Source of the DNA: Chloroflexi bacterium RBG_16_64_43
GTDB taxonomy: Bacteria > Chloroflexota > Anaerolineae > Anaerolineales > RBG-16-64-43
DNA: 5,233 nt
Direction: 5' to 3'
Assembly (NCBI GenBank): GCA_001796965.1
Contig: MGOA01000148.1
Coordinates: forward strand, 1-5,233
In this document: one piece after another, positions 1 to 4,697 of the stretch
How positions within the stretch are numbered: position 1 is the stretch's first letter
How the letters are laid out: each line of letters opens with the position of its first letter
Program-made: the position numbers and the translations under genes
Notes under the pieces: generated by a model
Told to the model about the DNA's origin: nothing
Databases searched by the model: none
The model's input: only the letters and a program-made list of their open reading frames with translations

Positions 1-22
1 CTCGCTTGAGTTCATTGTTCAT
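1..22 (-). CDS. 5' end of an unidentified gene leaving the window at the left edge
   Basis: Only the first seven codons are inside the window (M-N-N-E-L-K-R), read leftwards from an ATG at 22-20. The case for a real start is the upstream sequence: on the minus strand AAGGAGG at 34-28 stands five bases before this ATG, among the best Shine-Dalgarno matches in the window. The product cannot be identified from seven residues. It lies downstream of, and in the same direction as, the winged-helix gene, but about 240 bases and a possible hairpin separate them, so it probably has its own promoter. The alternative is a chance SD-ATG pair; extending the sequence to the left would settle it. Confidence 0.5.
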
Positions 23-27
23 CCAGT

Positions 28-34
28 CCTCCTT
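28..34 (-). promoter_or_regulatory. Strong Shine-Dalgarno AAGGAGG deciding the start at 22
   Basis: The minus strand reads AAGGAGG followed by a five-base spacer (ACTGG) and ATG. This is seven consecutive bases complementary to the usual 16S rRNA 3' end and is the main reason for calling the partial gene at the left edge. Confidence 0.55.
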
Positions 35-119
35 GCAGCTGCCCGCGGCCGCGCAGACGATAGGTGCCGCGGCGATCGCGCCGCGTGGGCTTCCACCAGG
101 TCCCGGGCATGCTGGCCGC

Positions 120-125
120 ATTATA
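120..125 (-). promoter_or_regulatory. Possible -10 box (TATAAT) for the left-edge gene
   Basis: A perfect TATAAT on the minus strand in otherwise GC-rich DNA. It would start transcription near 113 and give a leader of about 90 bases before the ATG at 22. No recognisable -35 hexamer sits 15-18 bases upstream (that stretch is CGCCGC-like), so this is a weak call based on the -10 alone. Confidence 0.3.
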
Positions 126-177
126 TCGCTGGGTCTATTGAAGCGGCGGTTGTCGCGTGGCGCGCTGGAAACCCCAC

Positions 178-241
178 GGACCCCCAATCCCGGCCGTGAG
201 TGAGCGCTCAGGCCGTCCGGTTGCTCCGTGAGCGGGGGTCC
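178..241. repeat. 8-bp inverted repeat around a 10-bp palindrome, possible transcript end signal
   Basis: GGACCCCC at 178-185 is perfectly matched by GGGGGTCC at 234-241. Between them lies the perfect palindrome TGAGCGCTCA (201-210), with a direct repeat CCGTGAG at 194-200 and 226-232. The structure begins 22 bases past the stop codon of the winged-helix gene, a natural place for transcription to end. The minus strand beyond the outer arm has only a TTT and no U-tract, so it is not a canonical intrinsic terminator. Confidence 0.35.
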
Positions 242-263
242 ACACGTTGGATGTGGTCTACCT

Positions 264-1190
264 TCACGAAGTCATCCATCGGGCGATGTTCTCGGCGACC
301 TGCTCAACCGCAGCAATGTATTCCTCGCCGGGACGCCGACTCGCAACAGGTGGGGCAATCTGAATAAGCCGCAACCCATCCTGGTGCTTCTCGATAAGAT
401 CGCGCAGGCGGGAACTCAGCAGATAGGCAGAGGGAGCCTGCAGTGCACCCGCCTCGGCCTGAGCCAGAAAATCCGCAACGAAGGCATACGCCTGCGACCA
501 GTGCCGCCAGGGGGGCACGTCGTCTTGAGCCAGTACCTGGCTCCAGGCCTTCGGGTCCGCGCGGTACTCCACCGGTTTGCGGCCGGTCCCCTCCACTAAC
601 CCGGCCTCCATCATCTTGTCCGCCGCGCGCCGGATGGAGTAGACAGAGTAGTCCGTCGCCTCGGCGATGGCTCTCGCGCTCGCCCATGCGCCACGAAGCG
701 AAAGCAGGTAGGTCAGGATGTCCGCCGACAGGCCCACGCCGATGCCCAGGCGCATGCGGACCATGAGCGCCGCGGGGTCCCACGCCTTCGAACGTGGGTC
801 CCGCAGTGTGCGGTCTCGCCCGCGTGGGCCGGGGGTCAATCCCGCCATCCCCCGCCAGCGGTAGTCCCCGCCCTCGCTGACGGCCATCTGGGCGAACTCC
901 GCTAGGCGCTCGCCGGTCGGGCGCGGGTACCTGGACTGCAGGTTCTTCACTCTCTGGACGCTCAGCACGCCGGAGCCCGTCCTGGCCCAGGAGGCCAGGA
1001 CATCCTCCAGCCTGCGCTCGTGCTCTCTGAGAGCCAGCGAAATCAGCACCAGGGCCTCCGGGTCAACAATCCAATGTGCCCGCCCAGAGGCCGTGAGGCG
1101 CACGCCGAGGGCGCGCCACTGGACCCAAGCCGAGACCAGAGCTGCTTGGCGGACCCTATCGATGACGGCCCGGCTGATCCTGGGCGACAT
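264..1190 (-). CDS. Winged-helix DNA-binding protein, probable regulator/antitoxin partner of the nucleotidyltransferase
   Basis: Predicted 308-residue soluble protein and second gene of a two-gene operon. Residues 1-130 are largely helical, with no motif I recognise. Residues about 140-212 look like a winged helix: a leading helix (M143 on, ADILTYLLSL), then an ARAIAEATDYSVYSIRRAADKMMEAGLV helix-turn-helix pattern (about 173-199), then a short basic wing (GTGRKPVEYR, about 201-210). The C-terminal third is helical with Trp-rich segments. No signal peptide or membrane segment is seen. The ATG at 1190 is chosen because GGGAGG (1205-1200) lies nine bases upstream; a TTG at 1196 is in frame but only three bases from that site. 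The gene overlaps the nucleotidyltransferase by 35 bases, implying coupled translation. By analogy with AbiEi, a winged-helix antitoxin paired with a nucleotidyltransferase toxin, I infer a regulator/antitoxin role. Here, however, the wHTH is central rather than N-terminal and the gene comes second. Function is unproven. Confidence 0.75.
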   Translation of the reverse strand: MSPRISRAVIDRVRQAALVSAWVQWRALGVRLTASGRAHWIVDPEALVLISLALREHERRLEDVLASWARTGSGVLSVQRVKNLQSRYPRPTGERLAEFAQMAVSEGGDYRWRGMAGLTPGPRGRDRTLRDPRSKAWDPAALMVRMRLGIGVGLSADILTYLLSLRGAWASARAIAEATDYSVYSIRRAADKMMEAGLVEGTGRKPVEYRADPKAWSQVLAQDDVPPWRHWSQAYAFVADFLAQAEAGALQAPSAYLLSSRLRDLIEKHQDGLRLIQIAPPVASRRPGEEYIAAVEQVAENIARWMTS

Positions 1191-1782
1191 GGTCAAGGAC
1201 CTCCCGCAAAAGATGAGCGAACTCCGCGGATACGTCCTGGGTCTTCACCCACTCGGCGGCTGCAGCCAACTCATTGCGCCGGGCGCGAAGTGCCAGCAGA
1301 TCTTGATAGTGGACGCTCTGAGGGCCCTCACTGTCAACGGCCGCGTACAGCTTTAGGAAGATGAGATCCAGCCGGTGAGCCACACCCAGGCTCAGCCCCC
1401 CGAATCGCACCCAGTGCAGGCGCTTCTCAAAACCCGGAGGCAGCCCTGTCTTCCACTGGGCACCGACCGCCGAGTTCATCCAGTCTCCTGCCAAGTTGAA
1501 GTCTCGCGCTACCCGTGCGGCGGCGCGCAGAAGAGGTGGGGGCAGCGGATCCGGAGTCTCCATTCGGGCCCGGGCACCTTGTCCCGGCGAACGCACGACG
1601 GCGATGATGTCCACATCCTCCGTCAGACGGGAGACGAGTCCCCGCAGAATCAGTGCGGCGCCGCCCACCACGACGATGCGTACCATCTCTCCCTCGGCCG
1701 CCAGCAACTCGCCGACGGCCCCTAGAGCCTCAACGATTCCGGGGCGGGTGCCCTGCCCGATCCCACGCGACCTGTTCTTCAT
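1156..1782 (-). CDS. Nucleotidyltransferase, DUF6036-like (AbiEii/MNT-type fold)
   Basis: Predicted 208-residue cytoplasmic protein of the Pol-beta-type nucleotidyltransferase superfamily. Visible motifs: a hydrophobic strand leading into the GGAAL turn (G40-G41), then R52-x-T54-E-D56-V-D58, the acidic pair that binds metal/NTP in this fold. Residues 100-121 (D-W-M-N ... L-P-P-G-F-E-K-R) match the middle of the DUF6036 family as I recall it. D139 in RLDLIFLKLYA (136-147) could be the third carboxylate. Family members usually end with a KDxxDL-like motif; here the segment is VHYQDLLAL (157-165), keeping Asp161 but lacking the Lys. The family is thought to transfer nucleotides to RNA or protein targets, in some relatives as a toxin; that activity is inferred here. 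It is the first gene of the operon and is followed by the overlapping winged-helix gene. There is no Shine-Dalgarno before ATG 1782, and a TATAAT ends only nine bases upstream, so leaderless translation is likely. Confidence 0.85.
   Translation of the reverse strand: MKNRSRGIGQGTRPGIVEALGAVGELLAAEGEMVRIVVVGGAALILRGLVSRLTEDVDIIAVVRSPGQGARARMETPDPLPPPLLRAAARVARDFNLAGDWMNSAVGAQWKTGLPPGFEKRLHWVRFGGLSLGVAHRLDLIFLKLYAAVDSEGPQSVHYQDLLALRARRNELAAAAEWVKTQDVSAEFAHLLREVLDHVAQDQPGRHR
1200..1205 (-). promoter_or_regulatory. Ribosome binding site GGGAGG inside the nucleotidyltransferase gene
   Basis: The minus strand reads GGGAGG at 1205-1200, nine bases before ATG 1190 and only three before the in-frame TTG at 1196. 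It favours the ATG. Because it lies within the upstream coding sequence, the two proteins are probably made from one transcript with coupled translation. Confidence 0.5.
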
Positions 1783-1791
1783 GATGGAACT

Positions 1792-1822
1792 ATTATAATC
1801 ACTTTAAGTGACAATTGTGCAA
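1792..1822 (-). promoter_or_regulatory. Promoter of the nucleotidyltransferase/winged-helix operon (leaderless)
   Basis: On the minus strand TTGCAC (1822-1817) and a perfect TATAAT (1797-1792) are separated by 19 bases, which is long but usable. Initiation 6-10 bases beyond the -10 falls at about 1785-1782, at or within three bases of the ATG, so the mRNA should have almost no 5' UTR. The -10 region is part of a palindrome, ATTATAAT (1792-1799), so a TATAAT also exists on the plus strand, but no plausible plus-strand -35 accompanies it. Confidence 0.55.
1799..1811. promoter_or_regulatory. Perfect palindromic operator candidate TCACTT-T-AAGTGA
   Basis: Six-base arms TCACTT and AAGTGA flank one central base, lying entirely within the -35/-10 spacer of the minus-strand promoter. 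A second perfect palindrome, ACAATTGT (1811-1818), adjoins it and reaches the -35 hexamer. Two-fold symmetry and position suit a dimeric repressor. The obvious candidate is the winged-helix protein encoded by the same operon; that link is inference. Confidence 0.5.
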
Positions 1823-1840
1823 GTGGGGGAGGCTGACCCA

Positions 1841-1867
1841 CGGCTGGAGGCCGTCCAGATCCAGCCG
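1841..1867. repeat. 8-bp inverted repeat with alternative pairing
   Basis: CGGCTGGA (1841-1848) is perfectly complementary to TCCAGCCG (1860-1867) across 11 bases. The CTGGA of the left arm (1844-1848) can instead pair with TCCAG at 1854-1858, giving a smaller competing hairpin with a GGCCG loop. It lies between the two divergent operons; no U-tract follows on either strand. Confidence 0.4.
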
Positions 1868-1884
1868 CCCGGCGACCGTCGTTC

Positions 1885-1899
1885 GGCCGCGAGGCGGCC
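1885..1899. repeat. 6-bp GC-only inverted repeat with three-base spacer
   Basis: GGCCGC (1885-1890) and GCGGCC (1894-1899) flank GAG. In RNA this would be a tight all-GC hairpin. It could be a protein site or simply GC-rich chance; it is listed because it belongs to a run of inverted repeats. Confidence 0.3.
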
Positions 1900-1901
1900 C
1901 G

Positions 1902-1930
1902 GTGATGTATCACTACGCCAATCGGCGTAG
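1902..1930. repeat. Two abutting inverted repeats before the DUF5674 gene
   Basis: GTGAT-GT-ATCAC (1902-1913) is followed, sharing one base, by CTACGCC-AATC-GGCGTAG (1913-1930), with perfect 5-bp and 7-bp arms. The second repeat overlaps the possible -10 box at 1928-1933, so a bound protein could block transcription of the DUF5674 pair. The GTGA/TCAC half-site sequence also occurs in the palindrome at 1799-1811, hinting at a shared regulator, but the match is short. Confidence 0.4.
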
Positions 1931-1933
1931 AAT
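1928..1933 (+). promoter_or_regulatory. Possible -10 box TAGAAT for the DUF5674 operon
   Basis: TAGAAT matches the -10 consensus at five of six positions and would start transcription near 1940, just upstream of the GAGG ribosome binding site (1942-1945). No good -35 is visible at 16-18 bases; TGATGT at 1903-1908 is a poor match at 19 bases. If real, it would probably need an activator or is simply weak. Confidence 0.25.
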
Positions 1934-1953
1934 TGGGCGAAGAGGCAGTTGAC

Positions 1954-2289
1954 ATGAACCGGATTCTGCACGCTCCCGCATCGCCCGAGCAGATCGAGGA
2001 AATGCTCCAATCCCTGTCAACTTACATCAAGCTGGCCGTGGATGTGGAGCGCGGAGTTCTCGCGGGCGGCGGCGTGATGCATGCCGACTGCGAATCCGCC
2101 CAGCTTGAGGACGGCAGTACCCAGGATGATATCTGGGGCGCAGACTGGAACCCCGCCAGCCAGCAAGTGCCCTTCGAGTCGCTGATCAACATCCGCCCCC
2201 GCCAGAACAATCCCTCTCTAGAAATCCTCGACCCTGGTCTTCGACAGCGTGTGTCTCAAGTCGTCCGCGATGTGCTGGAGCAGCCATGA
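1954..2289 (+). CDS. DUF5674 family protein
   Basis: Predicted 111-residue soluble protein. The sequence follows the DUF5674 pattern as I know it: K26-L-A-V-D-V-E at 26-32, A37-G-G-G with V-M-H43-A-D45-C-E47, then G54-S-T-Q57 and W61-G, then F74-E-S-L-I-N-I-R-P (74-82), N85-N, and a closing D93-P-G-L-R-x-R-V helix. The many conserved polar residues (H43, D45, E47, Q57, R81) suggest a binding or catalytic site, but no function is established that I know of. ATG 1954 is chosen because GAGG at 1942-1945 precedes it by eight bases; a TTG at 1933 is in frame, but the family similarity starts after the ATG. It is transcribed divergently from the nucleotidyltransferase module and its stop overlaps the next gene's start (ATGA). 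Confidence 0.85.
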   Translation: MNRILHAPASPEQIEEMLQSLSTYIKLAVDVERGVLAGGGVMHADCESAQLEDGSTQDDIWGADWNPASQQVPFESLINIRPRQNNPSLEILDPGLRQRVSQVVRDVLEQP

Positions 2290-2669
2290 GGGATATGTCG
2301 CCACTGCGCGAACGCTACTTGGGTGACAGCCTTCCAATTCGCCTGGGGGGACTGGCGGCCAATCTCCGTCGGATCCGCTCCTTTGCCGTTCACGAGAGCG
2401 GCGGGGAGGCCGTTGTCAGCCTCATTGAGGAGTGCAAGTATTTCATCGAGTGGACAGCGAGCGAAGCTCCCATTGACACCGCAGCCCAACTGGTCGATCT
2501 GCAGGTGCAGCTTGCACGCTGGCAGCACAATTGGGCGCGAATCTGGTCCGATCCAATTGGCCGTCAGCGCCTCGCGGAGCACTCGCTCGCTTGGTCCGAT
2601 CGAGTCCTGGGGCTCTCCGGCCTGTTACCCTCGCAGGATCTCCAGGGGAATCGACCCCAGACGACCTGA
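2286..2669 (+). CDS. Unrecognised small helical protein coupled to DUF5674
   Basis: Predicted 127-residue protein that I cannot assign to a named family. It appears all-helical and soluble: LGGLAANLRRIRSFA (20-34), a segment EAVVSLIEECKYFIEW (41-56), then AAQLVDLQVQLARWQHNWARIW (66-87), which is Leu/Trp-rich and could pack as a coiled-coil-like helix, and a final AEHSLAWSDRVL helix (97-108). One cysteine (C50), no signal peptide, no membrane span. GGAG at 2277-2280 lies five bases before ATG 2286, and the start overlaps the DUF5674 stop by four bases, so the two are almost certainly co-translated and may act together. Sharp change of coding frame at the junction, good SD spacing and a coherent amphipathic pattern support it as real. 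Confidence 0.75.
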   Translation: MRDMSPLRERYLGDSLPIRLGGLAANLRRIRSFAVHESGGEAVVSLIEECKYFIEWTASEAPIDTAAQLVDLQVQLARWQHNWARIWSDPIGRQRLAEHSLAWSDRVLGLSGLLPSQDLQGNRPQTT

Positions 2670-2738
2670 ACCACCGTCGCGCATTGCAGGAGCCTCACTC
2701 CTAGAGGGAATTGGAGAGCCCCCAGGAGTGGTAGCCAT

Positions 2739-2756
2739 TCGACCGCATCTGGTCGA
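2739..2756. repeat. 6-bp inverted repeat upstream of the DinB-like gene
   Basis: TCGACC (2739-2744) and GGTCGA (2751-2756) flank six bases, in the 157-base gap between the helical protein and the DinB-like gene. It could be an operator for the downstream group or the end of the upstream transcript; there is no T-tract. I see no clear promoter elements in this gap. Confidence 0.3.
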
Positions 2757-2826
2757 TAACTCTGCAGTTCGTCGGATGTCAGGTGATGCTTGTCTGAGAG
2801 TCTGTGCGTTCACAGGACGGCACAGA

Positions 2827-3516
2827 ATGGTGCACATTTCGGATCGTGTTGAGGTATACATCGAAGTCGGGGCAAAGCGCACCTTCGCCGCGGCGAACGA
2901 CTGGCCAGGCTGGGCCCGCAGCGGCCGGGACGAGACGGCAGCCCTGACGGCCTTGGCCGACTACGGCGCTCGCTACGCCAGGGCCATCGCGCCGGCGCGT
3001 CTCGGCTTTCACGCGCCGCAGGGGATGGCAGAGTTCTCCGTCGTCGAGTGGCTGAAGGGGACGACCACGACCGACTTCGGCGCCCCGGATGCGAGCCCTG
3101 CCAGCGACCGGGACCCGCTGCGGGCAGAAGATGTGCGCCGCGCCCAGGTCATCCTCAATGCGTGCTGGCTGGCCTTCGACAAGGCGGCACGCTTCGCGGC
3201 AGGGCGCGAGCTCACGCGAGGGCCTCGCGGCGGCGGGCGGGATTTAGATGCGATCGTCCGCCACATCCTCGAGGCCGAAGCCGCTTATCTCGGGCGCCTG
3301 GGCTCTTCATTTAGATTCAACGAACATGCCGAACTGCAATCGGAACTGCGCCGCATGCGGGCGGCTGCGCTCGCCGGGCTGGCCGCGGCGGCGTGCGGTG
3401 GAATTCCTGCTCGCGGACCGCGCGGCGGCCTGCGTTGGAGGCCACGTTTTTTCGTCCGACGCGTGGCCTGGCACTTACTCGATCATGCCTGGGAAATCGA
3501 AGACCGTTCAAAGTAG
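2827..3516 (+). CDS. DinB-like putative metal-binding protein with HicB-like N-terminal stretch
   Basis: Predicted 229-residue cytoplasmic protein. The C-terminal half resembles the DinB/YfiT four-helix bundle. The likely metal ligands are H146 in IVRHILEAE and H216 and H220 in RRVAWHLLDHAWEIED, which reproduces the family's single His followed some 70 residues later by H-x3-H. Before that, residues 8-53 (VEVYIEVGAKRTFAAANDWPGWARSG..ETAALTALADY) have the strand-strand-helix look of a HicB-like fold, where the usual sequence is a P-G-C turn then G-x-T-x-E-E-A-L; this is a pattern impression only. Bacillithiol- and mycothiol-dependent enzymes use the DinB fold, but the reaction here is unknown. 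ATG 2827 has AGGA (2814-2817) nine bases upstream; the frame stays open far upstream, but that stretch is Ser/Arg/Pro-rich and overlaps the preceding gene. Probably first gene of a group with the GIN lipoprotein and OsmC genes. Confidence 0.7.
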   Translation: MVHISDRVEVYIEVGAKRTFAAANDWPGWARSGRDETAALTALADYGARYARAIAPARLGFHAPQGMAEFSVVEWLKGTTTTDFGAPDASPASDRDPLRAEDVRRAQVILNACWLAFDKAARFAAGRELTRGPRGGGRDLDAIVRHILEAEAAYLGRLGSSFRFNEHAELQSELRRMRAAALAGLAAAACGGIPARGPRGGLRWRPRFFVRRVAWHLLDHAWEIEDRSK

Positions 3517-3549
3517 CCGCCGATGCGCTCTCGTCTTGAGGAAGACGTC

Positions 3550-4155
3550 ATGCCGCGCCGACTCATCCGCCTCGCCCTGATCGCCGCGATGCTTGCCTCG
3601 TGTGCCCTGCCCAACGGACTCATCGGGGCCGGCACGCGCGCGACGCGCAGCTTTGCGCTGGAGGGTTTCACCGAGCTGGATATTTGCTGTGGCCTACAGG
3701 TCGTGCTCTCAGGTGGGGATCACTATGAAGTGTCCATCACGTCCGCCGAAAACGCACTGTCGGCCATTCGCGCCACGGTGGTCGGCGACACGCTGCGCTT
3801 CGAGCTCGACCCAGCGCAAGTCGGTTCGTTCGTCACGGGCAGGCTCGAGGCGCAGGTATCCATGCCGCTTCTCCAAGCCCTCACCCTGAGCGGCGGAGCG
3901 CAGATTCGTACGGGCGACAGCGCGCCCCGGTCGGCGGACCTGCGCCTCGAAGCTCACGGCGGAAGCCGAGCTTATCTCTTTGGCTTAGCCGTCCAGCGCG
4001 CATACGTCACGATGACCGGTGGCGCATTCGCAGAACTCGCGGTGGGCGATAATCTCGAATACGACCTCTCGGGCGGCGCGCATCTTGACCATACGGGCGA
4101 GCCGTCGATCAGCCGAGCCAATACCTCGGGAGGCGCGAGCGCCACGAGACGCTAG
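3550..4155 (+). CDS. GIN-domain (DUF2807) lipoprotein
   Basis: Predicted 201-residue secreted lipoprotein. The N-terminus MPRRLIRLALIAAMLASC carries basic residues, a hydrophobic core and a lipobox L15-A-S-C18, so the mature protein should be anchored by C18. Residues 36-88 match the start of the GIN domain: F40-T-E-L-D-I, G48-L-Q-V-V-L, then V61-S-I-T, N68 and T81-L-R-F-E-L. The rest is built of short strands ending in a GG turn: L-S-G-G-A at 113-117, H-G-G-S at 136-139, T-G-G-A at 156-159, S-G-G-A at 174-177 and 193-196, spaced 18-23 residues, as expected for a beta-helix-like fold. The family is called a putative auto-transporter adhesin head; its function is not known and export here is by the lipoprotein route. 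ATG 3550 has GAGGA (3538-3542) seven bases upstream; an ATG at 3523 would lengthen the N-terminus ahead of the signal. The gap to the DinB-like gene is 33 bases. Confidence 0.85.
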   Translation: MPRRLIRLALIAAMLASCALPNGLIGAGTRATRSFALEGFTELDICCGLQVVLSGGDHYEVSITSAENALSAIRATVVGDTLRFELDPAQVGSFVTGRLEAQVSMPLLQALTLSGGAQIRTGDSAPRSADLRLEAHGGSRAYLFGLAVQRAYVTMTGGAFAELAVGDNLEYDLSGGAHLDHTGEPSISRANTSGGASATRR

Positions 4156-4189
4156 CTGGCCTCCCGGCCCGGAGAACGAGGAGCACTCT

Positions 4190-4618
4190 ATGCGAATCGA
4201 GAAGGTGACGGCGCAATGGCTCGAGGATCAGGCCTTCCTGTTGAAGGACCACCAAGGCTTTCCGATCGTGATGGCCCAGCCAATGGGTGTGCTGGGCGCC
4301 GACCTGCTCCCGCTCAGTCTGATCGGGTGCGCAGGCTGGGATGTGATGAGCATTCTGCGCAAGCAGAAGCAGCCCGTCCTGCGTTGCGAAGTGGAAGCCG
4401 AAAGCGAGCGCGACGAGGAACCGCCCTGGCGCTTTCGACGCGTTCGAGTGCTTTACAAGATCTGGGGGCGTGAAGTTGCCCACGCGGCGATAGAGCGGGC
4501 GATTCGTCTCACAGAAGAAAAGTACTGCTCAGTGTTTGTCACGCTCAAAGATGCGATCGAGATCCAGTCGCGATACGAGATCATGAACGAGGAGCCACTC
4601 TCGAACAGCGCAGGATAG
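4190..4618 (+). CDS. OsmC family protein (peroxiredoxin-like)
   Basis: Predicted 142-residue cytoplasmic protein of the OsmC/Ohr superfamily, whose members reduce organic hydroperoxides with a redox-active cysteine pair; less characterised branches (YhfA-like) exist. Both expected cysteines are present: C47 in LIGCAGWDVMSIL, at the start of the central helix, and C113 in EEKYCSVFVTL. An extra C66 lies in the strand between them. The segment P31-M-G-V-L-G-A-D precedes the first helix in place of the more usual G-P-x-x-L/E-x-L-L. Length is typical for the family. GAGGAG (4178-4183) six bases upstream fixes ATG 4190. It follows the GIN lipoprotein by 34 bases and is probably in the same transcript. 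The Arg usually found in Ohr is not identifiable, so I call OsmC-like rather than Ohr. The exact substrate is unknown. Confidence 0.88.
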   Translation: MRIEKVTAQWLEDQAFLLKDHQGFPIVMAQPMGVLGADLLPLSLIGCAGWDVMSILRKQKQPVLRCEVEAESERDEEPPWRFRRVRVLYKIWGREVAHAAIERAIRLTEEKYCSVFVTLKDAIEIQSRYEIMNEEPLSNSAG

Positions 4619-4649
4619 TTCCACCCCCCTTGGACGGTTGCCACCTGGG

Positions 4650-4673
4650 CGGATCCGCGAATTCATGGATCCG
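4650..4673. repeat. 7-bp inverted repeat CGGATCC / GGATCCG
   Basis: CGGATCC at 4650-4656 and GGATCCG at 4667-4673 are perfect complements around ten bases that contain GAATTC (4659-4664). It begins 31 bases after the OsmC stop. It could form a hairpin at the end of the upstream transcript, although no T-tract follows, so an intrinsic terminator is not supported. Confidence 0.35.
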
Positions 4674-4697
4674 GTACACGTCTAGCGCGTGAGCCCT

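Noticed and set aside
6..203. Plus-strand open frame of 65 codons at the left edge
   Set aside because: It begins with TTG without a convincing ribosome binding site, has a Pro/Ala/Gly/Arg-rich composition typical of GC-rich non-coding frames, and overlaps the minus-strand SD and start at 22-34.
443..766. Plus-strand frame antisense to the winged-helix gene
   Set aside because: Pro/Arg/Ser-rich translation without motifs; the opposite strand has clear helix-turn-helix and helical character.
1794..1799. Plus-strand TATAAT as a divergent promoter for the DUF5674 genes
   Set aside because: It exists because ATTATAAT is palindromic, but the hexamers 16-18 bases upstream do not resemble a -35, and the DUF5674 start is some 150 bases further on.
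1799..1930. CRISPR array or mobile-element end
   Set aside because: The repeats are distinct inverted repeats of different sequence, not regularly spaced direct repeats, and no transposase or target duplication accompanies them.
2323..2826. Long upstream extension of the DinB-like reading frame (168 extra codons)
   Set aside because: The extension is Ser/Arg/Pro-rich, overlaps the well-supported 127-residue gene in another frame, and the DinB-like similarity begins after ATG 2827, which has its own AGGA.
4019..4189. Upstream extension of the OsmC frame into the GIN lipoprotein gene
   Set aside because: OsmC proteins start with the MRIEKV-like strand encoded at 4190, which has GAGGAG at the right distance; the upstream stretch is a shadow of the lipoprotein gene.
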